From positions 5,325-69,324 of the forward strand of contig CAYSSK010000006.1 in the NCBI GenBank assembly GCA_964433645.1: 64,000 nucleotides of DNA. The letters are read 5' to 3'. Below the pieces are notes generated by a model, which made no database searches, was not told the origin of the DNA, and saw only the letters and a list, made by a program, of their open reading frames with translations. This DNA is from Desulfofustis sp964433645. GTDB taxonomy: Bacteria; Desulfobacterota; Desulfobulbia; Desulfobulbales; Desulfocapsaceae. Shown here piece after piece: positions 57,155-64,000 of this stretch. The stretch's first letter is position 1. Every line of letters begins with the position of its first letter. Made by a program: the position numbers and the translations under genes.

Positions 57155-57168
57155 GGCACGTTATTTGC
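57155..57168 (+). promoter_or_regulatory. Sigma-54-type promoter
   Basis: GGCACG, four bases, TTGC: the -24 GG and -12 GC are separated by exactly ten bases, close to the consensus. It lies about 80 bp upstream of the flagellar-rod-like gene. No activator binding site was identified. Confidence 0.5.
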
Positions 57169-57249
57169 GTTAAAAAAGAGCAGGCACCGATTTTCCCCGG
57201 CGTCATCCAATGCGAACGCCGCAACCAGAGCAAGAGCATACTGATAACC

Positions 57250-57603
57250 ATGATTCCACCGTTGCAATCAGCGCTGTCCGGCCTGTACGCCGCCGGCACG
57301 AAACTTCGTGCCAATGCCGACAATATTGCCAACCTGAACACCGAAGGTTTTCAACGGACCCGGGTGCTGCAGGCCGACCAGGCAACAGGCGGGGTGCGCA
57401 GTGTAACGGAAAAGGTGACCACTCCCGGTCACACTCGGTATGAAGAGACGAACAACGGAAGTGAATTGATCGAGCTGTCCAATGTCGACCTGGCAACCGA
57501 GTTGCCGGACATGAACCTCAATGCGACCATGTTCAAGGCGTCCCTGAAGACGATCCAGACAACAGACGAAATGCTCGGCAGCCTGCTGCAGATAAAAGCA
57601 TGA
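57250..57603 (+). CDS. Solitary flagellar basal-body rod-like protein
   Basis: A 117-residue protein made of just the two ends of the FlgC/FlgE/FlgG family. An N-terminal rod motif (LSGLYAAG ... ANADNIANLNTEGFQ) and a C-terminal motif (NVDLATELPDMNLNA ... QTTDEMLGSLLQIKA) are joined by about 40 residues. It has no signal peptide, as expected for the flagellar export pathway. No other flagellar gene is in the window. It may be a minor rod/hook part or a remnant; the sigma-54-type promoter upstream favours a live flagellar gene. Confidence 0.8.
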   Translation: MIPPLQSALSGLYAAGTKLRANADNIANLNTEGFQRTRVLQADQATGGVRSVTEKVTTPGHTRYEETNNGSELIELSNVDLATELPDMNLNATMFKASLKTIQTTDEMLGSLLQIKA

Positions 57604-57692
57604 AGCCACTGCTGCCGAGATGTCCCCCTCCCCCTCCTCTCTCTGAACAGGTTGTTGGGTGACCGCAGGGCTTGTCCCGCCCCAGCAGCCTG

Positions 57693-58337
57693 TCAGACCT
57701 CCCGGAGCGGACAGCGCTCACAAAGCGGCATTTTTTTCTTGCAATAGTGTTTTCCCGCCATGACCAACAGCGCGTGATATTCGTTAAACAAAGCCGCATC
57801 GTGGCGCAGATTGCCCATAAAGATCTCTTGCAGGCTTCGATAGTCACACTCATCATCGATCAGCTGGTGACGAGAGCAGATACGGTAGGTATAGGCATCA
57901 ACGACAAATATCGGCTGGTTGCCGGCATAGAGAAGAATCGAGTCGGCGGTTTCCTCGCCGATGCCGGATACCGCGAGCAGCCGCTCCCGGGCCGTCTCGA
58001 CTTCATCTGCCAACATACGCTCCGGGTCGCCGTCATAGAGGTCTTTGATCATCTGCAGCAGGTTGAGCAGGCGGCGCGCCTTCACATTATAATAACCCGA
58101 CGGCCGAATCATCTCCGCCAGTTCCGCCTCGGCAAGGGCGGCCAGCCGCTCGAACCGGAGAAAGTCCCCCTCTCGCAGCCGAGCAATCGCGACCGTCACA
58201 TTTCGCCAATTGGTGTTTTGTGTCAGGACCGCGCCGACCATCACCTCAAAGGCAGATTCGGCCGGCCACCACCGCTGTGGTCCGAAATGTTCAAGGAGAC
58301 GATCATAGATATCCTGCAGGCGATGCCGGGTTGACAC
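57693..58337 (-). CDS. Endonuclease III-like DNA glycosylase (MagIII type)
   Basis: A 214-residue HhH-GPD base-excision enzyme. The HhH reads SGIGEETADSILLY: the catalytic Lys of endonuclease III is Glu, as in MagIII-type 3-methyladenine glycosylases, while the essential Asp is kept (FVVDAYT). The N-terminal FGPQRWWPAESAFEVMVGA also fits MagIII. Three cysteines of the C-x6-C-x2-C-x5-C iron-sulfur motif are present (HYCKKKMPLCERCPLREV), but the stop TGA falls exactly where the fourth would be. GTG at 58337 has AGGA upstream; a TTG at 58370 would overlap pfk. Confidence 0.82.
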   Translation of the reverse strand: MSTRHRLQDIYDRLLEHFGPQRWWPAESAFEVMVGAVLTQNTNWRNVTVAIARLREGDFLRFERLAALAEAELAEMIRPSGYYNVKARRLLNLLQMIKDLYDGDPERMLADEVETARERLLAVSGIGEETADSILLYAGNQPIFVVDAYTYRICSRHQLIDDECDYRSLQEIFMGNLRHDAALFNEYHALLVMAGKHYCKKKMPLCERCPLREV

Positions 58338-58354
58338 GTTGCGTATCCTGCCCG

Positions 58355-59440
58355 TCAATCGCCGAAACAAATACCGATATCACGGGCGGTCTGGATCTTA
58401 TCGCTTGACAGATCGACCATTTTTCTTCCCCTGACGGCCTCCTCCAGTGGTACCGAGATCATTCGAGAGGATGACAATGCTACCATGTGCCCATAAGTCC
58501 CCTCCTCGACAAGCCGAACCGCAGCCGTGCCGAAGCGCAGGGACAGCAGCCGGTCGAAAGTGGTGGGAGAGCCGCCGCGCTGCAGATGGCCGAGCACCAG
58601 GGAACGGGTATCTTTGCCAAAGCGCTCCCTTATTTCCCCGGCGACCCATTCACCGACACCGCCCAGCACAACTTCTGATCGGCCCAGTTCACCGTAGCCC
58701 TTGCTGATCACCTGACCGCCTTTGGCGGCGGCTCCTTCGGCGACAACGACAATCGCATACTGCTTGTCGCGCAACTCGTTATCAGCAATTTTCTGACAGA
58801 CAATATCCAGATCAAAAGGGATCTCGGGAATCAGGATCACATCGGCCCCGCCGGAGATCCCGGAATACAGCGCAATCCACCCCGAATCCCGCCCCATCAC
58901 TTCGACCACCATGACGCGATCGTGAGATTTTGCCGTGGAATGGAGTTTGTCCAGGGCATTGGTGGCCGTGGAAACCGCCGTATCGAAACCAAACGTCCGA
59001 TCGGTGATCATCAGGTCGTTATCGATCGTTTTCGGCACACCGATCACCTGCATGCCGAGTTGAGAGAACCGATGGGCGATCTCCAGACTGCCGTCACCGC
59101 CGATGACGATATGGCAATCGAACCCCAGGCGCCGGTAGTTGCGCATTATCTTTTCTGATATATCGACAACCTGCACCTCTCCGGCCAGGTTTTCCACCGG
59201 TTTGGCAAACGGATTTCCTTTATTGGTCGAGCCGAGAATGGTGCCGCCGATAGCGTAAATCCCTTCAACGTCACGAAGGGTCAGGCGCACCATCTCGTCA
59301 ATGTCAAGAAACCCGTCATAGCCGCTCCGACTTCCGTAAACCTCCCAGCCGCGACGGTAACAGGCATGGACAACCGCATAGATGACCGCATTGAGACCGG
59401 GCGCATCACCGCCGCCGGTCGATATAACCACTTTCTTCAT
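58355..59440 (-). CDS. pfkA: 6-phosphofructokinase
   Basis: A 361-residue glycolytic enzyme. Motifs: STGGGDAPGLNAVI at the N-terminus, IGGDGSLE (the Gly after GGD suits ATP), GVPKTIDNDL (catalytic Asp; the Lys is typical of the PPi-using and mixed group), and MGRDSGWIALYSG. The two phosphoryl-donor determinants thus point in different directions, as in group III PFKs, so the donor is not settled. It is 17 bp upstream of the glycosylase on the same strand. Confidence 0.93.
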   Translation of the reverse strand: MKKVVISTGGGDAPGLNAVIYAVVHACYRRGWEVYGSRSGYDGFLDIDEMVRLTLRDVEGIYAIGGTILGSTNKGNPFAKPVENLAGEVQVVDISEKIMRNYRRLGFDCHIVIGGDGSLEIAHRFSQLGMQVIGVPKTIDNDLMITDRTFGFDTAVSTATNALDKLHSTAKSHDRVMVVEVMGRDSGWIALYSGISGGADVILIPEIPFDLDIVCQKIADNELRDKQYAIVVVAEGAAAKGGQVISKGYGELGRSEVVLGGVGEWVAGEIRERFGKDTRSLVLGHLQRGGSPTTFDRLLSLRFGTAAVRLVEEGTYGHMVALSSSRMISVPLEEAVRGRKMVDLSSDKIQTARDIGICFGD

Positions 59441-59672
59441 TGATCGCCCCCACCTTATTCAACAATTTCAACCAATCATCCTGGATTTGCCGGGGTTATC
59501 GACATGCTCTCTCGACAAGAAAAGAATGTATACGAAAAACAATAATTTGATTCTAGCATCATGCATTTTTCAGCTGCAACAAAAAAAGACCGGCCGGCGG
59601 ATTTTCCGCTGCCCGCGCCACTCGTTGAGATGACCACGCACTACTATTTAATGCTCCATTTAAATTGACCAA

Positions 59673-59701
59673 TTGACATATTTTCTTGGCAGGCTTATGG
59701 T
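59673..59701 (+). promoter_or_regulatory. Promoter of the HesB-like selenoprotein gene
   Basis: A perfect TTGACA, exactly 17 nt, TATGGT. The leader is about 78 nt. The rest of 59441-59672 is A/T-rich with no supported gene and must also contain the divergent pfk promoter. Confidence 0.6.
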
Positions 59702-59785
59702 GACGGTACAAACAGCGTTGATTCATGCTCTCGCGGGCATCAGACATTCAACACAGGCGTAAAGAACCACAATAAGGAGGAATTC

Positions 59786-60121
59786 ATGTCTCTCACCGTC
59801 ACCGACCTGGCGGTCTCCAAACTCAAGGAGTACCTGAGCCAGAACAACATCGACTCCGCCCTGCGGGTCGCCCTGATGCAGGGTGGCTGAGCTGGCCCCT
59901 CATTGGGCTTGGCTCTGGATGAGCCGAAAGACAACGATAAAGTATACAACCAAAGCGACCTGACCTTCCTGGTCGAAGATAACCTGCTTGAAACCTGCGG
60001 CACCATCAATGTCGAATACGTCGAGGCCGGGCCGCGGTCCGGATTCGGCATTTCCTCGGCCAATCCGATCGGCGGTGGTGGCTGCTCCTCGGGCTCCTGC
60101 AGTACCGGAAGCTGTGGGTAA
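59786..60121 (+). CDS. HesB/IscA-like selenoprotein
   Basis: A 111-residue A-type iron-sulfur carrier-like protein when TGA at 59888-59890 is read as selenocysteine 35. The frame is open on both sides of that codon: MSLTVTDLAVSKLKEYL upstream and AGPSLGLALDEPKDND downstream. Sec35 sits exactly where IscA has its first conserved Cys (GGC-SG becomes GGU-AG). The C-terminus is glycine- and cysteine-rich (GGGGCSSGSCSTGSCG), replacing the CGCG motif of IscA. AAGGAGG lies before the ATG. HesB-like selenoproteins are a known family in delta-type bacteria; their exact role is unclear. Standard gene callers would truncate it. Confidence 0.88.
59909..59927 (+). promoter_or_regulatory. Candidate bacterial SECIS hairpin
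   Basis: GGCTC, loop TGGAT, GAGCC, extended by two weaker pairs. The loop begins 25 nt after the TGA and has G in its second position, which fits the spacing and loop rule for bacterial SECIS elements. A second hairpin (GCCC / GGGC, 59895-59908) lies closer to the TGA and could compete. Confidence 0.5.
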
Positions 60122-60138
60122 TTCACTCTCCGAGTAGT

Positions 60139-60175
60139 AAACAGGCCTGCTCATCGCGGTGGGCAGGCCTGTTTT
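60139..60175 (+). terminator. Terminator after the selenoprotein gene
   Basis: A 12-bp stem (AAACAGGCCTGC / GCAGGCCTGTTT) with a 12-nt loop and a short T-run, 18 bp after the stop. Confidence 0.85.
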
Positions 60176-60265
60176 GCATATCCTGAATGCCATGCCCCGG
60201 CAATCGTTATCCTCAAAAAAAAGATACCGTCAACGAATCCCCGTCCGTAAAGGTACCCTTATCAC

Positions 60266-60287
60266 CTATGTCAAATTTTTGACATAG
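60266..60287. promoter_or_regulatory. 22-nt palindrome upstream of clpB
   Basis: Perfect 10-bp arms CTATGTCAAA and TTTGACATAG separated by TT, ending four bases before the -35 box of clpB. It matches neither CIRCE, HAIR nor CtsR sites. Probably an operator for an unidentified regulator. Confidence 0.6.
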
Positions 60288-60291
60288 CCGA

Positions 60292-60320
60292 TTGACACTC
60301 CCCCCGAGCAGTCTTATGTT
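60292..60320 (+). promoter_or_regulatory. clpB promoter
   Basis: A perfect TTGACA, exactly 17 nt including a C-run, TATGTT. Leader about 70 nt. The C-run recalls the CCCC of heat-shock -10 regions, but the spacing fits sigma-70 better. Confidence 0.6.
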
Positions 60321-60395
60321 TTCTCCTGAATTACGCTTTGTCCTGCCAATTCGGCACGAAAGGCAGCCCACTATTATTCAGGAGAACATACGCCC

Positions 60396-63029
60396 ATGCA
60401 ATTCGACAAATTCACCCTCAAGTCGCAGGAAGCGATCCAGGCGGCGCAACAACTCGCCTCGGAGCACGGTAACCAGGAGATAACGCCGGCGCACCTGACC
60501 AAGGCAATCCTGGAGCAAGCGGACGGAGTCGTCGTTCCCGTGCTGCAGAAAATGGGCATAGCCCCGGCCCAGGTTCTCGCCGCAGTCAATTCTCAGATCG
60601 ACGCGCTGCCCAAGGTTTCCGGGTCAGGCGCCGGACAGCTCTATCTGTCCGGCGAGCTGCGCACGCTTCTCGACGGGGCCTTCGCCGTGGCCAACCAGAT
60701 GCAGGACGAATATGTTTCCCAGGAGCATATTTTCCTGGCACTGATCAAAGACGGTAAGCAGAGCCTGGCCAGAATTCTTCGTGACATGGGCGTGGAAGAG
60801 AAGAACTTCCTGCAGGCCCTGACCACCATCCGCGGCAACCAGCGGGTCACCGATCCGTACCCGGAAGAGAAATACCAGGCACTGGAAAAGTATGGCAAAA
60901 ACCTGACCGACATCGCCAAACGGGGCAAGCTTGATCCGGTCATCGGCCGGGACGAGGAGATCCGTCGAATCATCCAGGTCCTGTCGCGCCGTACCAAAAA
61001 CAACCCGGTACTGATCGGTGAGCCGGGCGTCGGCAAGACCGCCATTGTCGAGGGACTGGCCCAGCGCATCGTCAACGGCGACATTCCCGCCACTCTGCAG
61101 GGCAAGCAGGTGATCGGCCTTGACCTCGGCTCCCTGGTCGCCGGCGCCAAATATCGCGGCGAGTTTGAAGACCGGCTGAAAGCGGTTTTAAAAGAGGTGG
61201 AAAAACGCAGCGGCGAAATCATCCTGTTCATCGATGAAATCCATACCCTCGTCGGCGCCGGCGCCGCAGAGGGCTCGATGGATGCCTCGAACATGCTCAA
61301 ACCCGCCCTGGCCCGCGGAGAACTCCATTGCGTCGGCGCCACCACCCTTGACGAGTATCGCAAATACATCGAAAAAGACAGCGCCCTGGAACGGCGGTTT
61401 CAACCGGTTATAGTCCAGGAGCCGAGCGAGGAGGACTCGATCGCCATCCTGCGCGGCATCAAGGAAAAGTATGAGATACATCACGGGGTCCGGATTCAGG
61501 ATGCGGCCACCGTCGCCGCGGTAATTCTTTCCAACCGCTATATTACCGATCGTTTTCTGCCCGACAAGGCAATCGACCTGATCGACGAAGCGGCTTCCCG
61601 GCTGCGTATCGAGATCGATTCGATGCCCACAGAGATCGACGAACTCGATCGCCAGCGAATAAAGCTGGAAATCGAACAGGAGGCCTTGAAAAAGGAAAAG
61701 GACAAGGCCTCGAAAGATCGCCTTGGTGAACTGCAGCGCAAGATAGCCGACCTCAATGATCAGCTCAACGGCATGATGGCCCAATGGTCTCTGGAGCGAG
61801 AAACCATCGGCCGGATCAGGAAGATCAAAGAGGATATCGAGCGAGCCCATCTCGAAGCCCAACAGGCTGAGCGCCAAGGCGATCTGAGCAAGGTCGCCGA
61901 ACTCCGTTACGGCACCATTGTCGCGCTGGAGCAGCAGATGCAACGGGAAAACCAGCACCTGCAGGAGATTCAGGCCGGGCACCAGATGCTCAAAGAAGAG
62001 GTCAGTGCCGAAGATGTCGCCGCCGTGGTCGCCAAGTGGACATCCATTCCGGTAGATAAGCTGCTCGAAGGGGAAAAGGAGAAACTGCTGCAGGCCGAAC
62101 AGGCGCTGCGGCGCCGGGTCATCGGCCAGGAAGAAGCCATTCTCGCCGTCGCCAACGCGGTTCGGCGAGCCCGCGCCGGCTTGCAGGACCCGGACCGCCC
62201 GCTCGGCTCTTTCATTTTCCTCGGCCCGACCGGTGTGGGCAAGACCGAGCTGGCCAGGTCGCTGGCCGATTTCCTGTTCGACAGCGAGCAGGCCATGATT
62301 CGCATCGACATGTCGGAGTTTATGGAAAAACACTCAGTCGCCCGACTGATCGGCGCACCTCCCGGTTATGTCGGCTACGACGAGGGCGGATATCTGACCG
62401 AGGCGGTCAGGCGACGCCCCTATTCGGTGATTTTGCTCGACGAGATCGAAAAGGCCCACTCGGATGTATTCAATGTCCTGCTGCAGGTTCTCGACGACGG
62501 CCGGATGACCGACGGCAAGGGACGCACCGTCGATTTCAAGAACACCATTTTGATCATGACGTCGAATCTGGGCAGCGAGTTGATCATGCGGATGACCGAA
62601 GAGCATGTCGACGAACAGCAGATCAAAAATCAGATCGAAGAGATACTGCACCATCAATTCAAACCGGAGTTTCTCAATCGAGTCGACGAAACCATCATCT
62701 TCAAATCTTTGACCAGAGAGGACATGGTGGGCATCGTCGATATCCAGCTCCGGCGTCTGGCCAAGCGCCTCACCGACCGCAAGGTGACCATCAGGTTTAG
62801 CAAGAACGCCAAGCAGTTTCTCGTGGCTACCGGCTACAACCCGCTTTTTGGCGCCCGTCCGCTGAAACGGGCCATCCAGAAACAGATCGAAGATCCCCTG
62901 GCCATGGAAATACTTGAAGGTCGTTTTGGCGAAGAAGACGTCATCCTGGTGGATGCCGACGATAATGGCATCACGTTTGCGAAAACAAAAGAAGAACCAC
63001 CGGTGGTTGAGGCGGAACTGGTCGACTGA
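60396..63029 (+). CDS. clpB: ClpB disaggregase
   Basis: An 877-residue Hsp100 chaperone that, with DnaK, extracts polypeptides from aggregates. Order: ClpN repeats (1-145), AAA1 (Walker A GEPGVGKT from 208, Walker B LFIDEIHTLVGAG), the long ClpB-specific coiled coil (about 405-525), AAA2 (Walker A GPTGVGKTE from 610), and a C-terminal D2-small domain. The coiled coil separates it from ClpA/ClpC. CAGGAGA lies upstream of the ATG. Regulation by a palindrome-binding protein is likely. Confidence 0.97.
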   Translation: MQFDKFTLKSQEAIQAAQQLASEHGNQEITPAHLTKAILEQADGVVVPVLQKMGIAPAQVLAAVNSQIDALPKVSGSGAGQLYLSGELRTLLDGAFAVANQMQDEYVSQEHIFLALIKDGKQSLARILRDMGVEEKNFLQALTTIRGNQRVTDPYPEEKYQALEKYGKNLTDIAKRGKLDPVIGRDEEIRRIIQVLSRRTKNNPVLIGEPGVGKTAIVEGLAQRIVNGDIPATLQGKQVIGLDLGSLVAGAKYRGEFEDRLKAVLKEVEKRSGEIILFIDEIHTLVGAGAAEGSMDASNMLKPALARGELHCVGATTLDEYRKYIEKDSALERRFQPVIVQEPSEEDSIAILRGIKEKYEIHHGVRIQDAATVAAVILSNRYITDRFLPDKAIDLIDEAASRLRIEIDSMPTEIDELDRQRIKLEIEQEALKKEKDKASKDRLGELQRKIADLNDQLNGMMAQWSLERETIGRIRKIKEDIERAHLEAQQAERQGDLSKVAELRYGTIVALEQQMQRENQHLQEIQAGHQMLKEEVSAEDVAAVVAKWTSIPVDKLLEGEKEKLLQAEQALRRRVIGQEEAILAVANAVRRARAGLQDPDRPLGSFIFLGPTGVGKTELARSLADFLFDSEQAMIRIDMSEFMEKHSVARLIGAPPGYVGYDEGGYLTEAVRRRPYSVILLDEIEKAHSDVFNVLLQVLDDGRMTDGKGRTVDFKNTILIMTSNLGSELIMRMTEEHVDEQQIKNQIEEILHHQFKPEFLNRVDETIIFKSLTREDMVGIVDIQLRRLAKRLTDRKVTIRFSKNAKQFLVATGYNPLFGARPLKRAIQKQIEDPLAMEILEGRFGEEDVILVDADDNGITFAKTKEEPPVVEAELVD

Positions 63030-63059
63030 CGGCTTTGTCCTTTACCTTTTTTGACGAAT

Positions 63060-63103
63060 ATGGTTGCCTGTCCATGAATTTTCGAGCAGGCAACCATTTC
63101 GTT
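63060..63103 (+). terminator. Terminator-like hairpin after clpB
   Basis: Perfect 11-bp stem (ATGGTTGCCTG / CAGGCAACCAT) with a 16-nt loop followed by TTCGTTG. It lies 30 bp after clpB. An ATG inside its loop (63074) is thus an unlikely gene start. Confidence 0.6.
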
Positions 63104-63115
63104 GATGACCGCCCC

Positions 63116-63598
63116 ATGAGCCAGACCTATCATTGCCAGGTTGTTATGTCGCATGTGATGCTGCCGACACACGCCAACCCGGACGGCAACATCCACGGCG
63201 GGGACATCATGAAACTGATCGACGATGCCGCCAGCGTCGTCGCCATGAAGCATGCTCGAACAACCGTGGTCACGGCGGCCATAGACCGGCTCGATTTCCA
63301 CCGGCCGGTCTATATCGGCAACCTGTTGACACTCAAGGCATCACTCAATAGTGTCGGCAGGACTTCCATGGAGATCGGGGTTCGCGTCGAAGCCGAGGAT
63401 CTGCGCACGGGAATCGTCAGGCATATCGCTTCGGCATATCTGTCCTTTGTCGCTCTGGACGAGCAGCAACGGCCGACTCCGGTGCCGCCCTATCAACCGG
63501 TCGACCCAGACGCCGTTCGCCGGAGTCGCCAGGCCCGGGAACGAAAAGTATGCTTTTTCAAAAGCACGAACCTCAGCACAACGAGCAACCATGAGTGA
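63116..63598 (+). CDS. Hotdog-fold acyl-CoA thioesterase
   Basis: A 160-residue YciA/BACH-type thioesterase that hydrolyses acyl-CoA. Signatures: MLPTHANPDGNIHGGDIMK (Asn/His/Gly region, catalytic acid Asp in the following MKLIDDAA), AAIDRLDFHRPVYIGNLL and YLSFVALDE. The ATG at 63116 is chosen because the earlier ATG is in a hairpin loop. The 3' end overlaps the next gene by 8 bp. Confidence 0.88.
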   Translation: MSQTYHCQVVMSHVMLPTHANPDGNIHGGDIMKLIDDAASVVAMKHARTTVVTAAIDRLDFHRPVYIGNLLTLKASLNSVGRTSMEIGVRVEAEDLRTGIVRHIASAYLSFVALDEQQRPTPVPPYQPVDPDAVRRSRQARERKVCFFKSTNLSTTSNHE

Positions 63599-63878
63599 AG
63601 ACCTAGAAGCGTTAACGGTCCAGTATGAAGAAGACGGGGTCGTCCTGGTTGAGGAAATCGACAAGGAAATCCTCTCGAAAGGTGCCTGGACCACCATCCT
63701 GTTTCGTTATCGTAACCGCAACAAGACAACGGGGGATTACGGGAACGATATGTACACCATCAGACGTTACCAGAAGCGTCAGGGCAGCTATATTCCCAAA
63801 TCAAAATTTAATATCTCCAGCCCCCAGCAGGCAAAAAAAATCGTCGCAGTGCTGACGAGATGGACCGAAGAGCGGTAA
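63591..63878 (+). CDS. Small conserved protein of unknown function
   Basis: A 95-residue soluble protein. An acidic N-terminal half (VQYEEDGVVLVEEIDKEIL) is followed by a basic, beta-rich part (WTTILFRYRNRNKTTGDYG, MYTIRRYQKRQGSYIPKSKF) and a helix. No family name can be given. Its start overlaps the thioesterase stop, so they are coupled. Confidence 0.7.
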   Translation: MSEDLEALTVQYEEDGVVLVEEIDKEILSKGAWTTILFRYRNRNKTTGDYGNDMYTIRRYQKRQGSYIPKSKFNISSPQQAKKIVAVLTRWTEER

Positions 63879-63929
63879 TTTTCCTGATACAATCGTGATC
63901 AACAACTCATTTTTCAAGCGGAAAACCTA

Positions 63930-63958
63930 TTGACACCCCCCGGGTAATCAAGTAGTGT
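63930..63958 (+). promoter_or_regulatory. Strong promoter at the right edge
   Basis: A perfect TTGACA, 17 nt (C/G-rich start), TAGTGT. The GC-rich sequence after it resembles a stable-RNA discriminator. The gene it serves lies beyond the window. Confidence 0.5.
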
Positions 63959-64000
63959 GCCGCGGTCCTGAAGCACGGGCCGGCCGGCGAGCCGGGCCGG

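Noticed and set aside
57280..57695. Read-through extension of the MagIII-like glycosylase past its TGA
   Set aside because: The open frame continues deep into the antisense of the flagellar-rod-like gene with no conserved features, so translation most likely stops at the TGA.

Overview
The window is about 64 kb of GC-rich chromosomal DNA with densely packed housekeeping genes. It carries no insertion sequence, prophage or CRISPR array that I can recognise. The gene content points to an anaerobic Gram-negative delta-type bacterium. Most likely it is a sulfate reducer or sulfur disproportionator of the Desulfobulbales (Desulfobacterota). This taxonomic placement is inference. It rests on an RsbRD-N-type protein at the left edge (a family often found beside dsrMKJOP in sulfate reducers), a HesB/IscA-like selenoprotein with an in-frame TGA, a HemX/CcsA-hemA-siroheme gene cluster, and many outer-membrane genes.

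Left part (1-14 kb): an RsbRD-N-like gene, the tail-specific protease Prc, and a minus-strand tetrapyrrole block (hemA, HemX/CcsA-like, siroheme synthase N-domain). A methyltransferase, uppP, a small secreted protein and a TlpA-like thioredoxin follow. A plus-strand operon holds a SurA-like chaperone, a RodZ-like protein and recO. Facing it are birA and a tandem biotinyl-domain protein.

Middle-left (14-30 kb): the complete ydbH-ynbE-ydbL outer-membrane lipid transport operon, cmoA-cmoB for tRNA wobble modification, a SLOG-like protein, a ModF-like ABC ATPase, carA-carB, ftsH-folP and an FHA protein. The gene-free interval 29760-30227 carries several palindromes and a terminator-like hairpin that may belong to a small RNA.

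Middle-right (30-47.4 kb): RarD- and CcdA-like membrane proteins. A tetR-MFP-RND-TolC efflux operon follows, with two inverted repeats at its promoter. Next come a hybrid histidine kinase, a radical SAM protein, an acyltransferase, a GspA/DamX-like AAA-SPOR protein, aat, and a zinc-ribbon/TSCPD protein.

Right part (47.4-64 kb): a Rel/SpoT homologue whose hydrolase is intact but whose synthetase has lost its catalytic residues, then RNase R and a coiled-coil membrane protein. A 100-N assembly gap lies at 52770-52869; the sequence right after it looks like the 3' end of a tRNA. TrmJ is translationally coupled to a 1098-residue STAND/TPR/BTAD regulator. A solitary flagellar-rod-like gene behind a sigma-54-type promoter, a MagIII-like glycosylase, a phosphofructokinase, the HesB-like selenoprotein, clpB behind a near-perfect 22-nt palindrome, an acyl-CoA thioesterase and a small conserved protein complete the window.

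The best candidates for a second look are the selenoprotein, the hydrolase-only Rel, the clpB operator, the possible small RNA at about 30.0-30.1 kb, and the STAND regulator coupled to trmJ. Promoters, operators and terminators were found by eye and are less certain than the genes.
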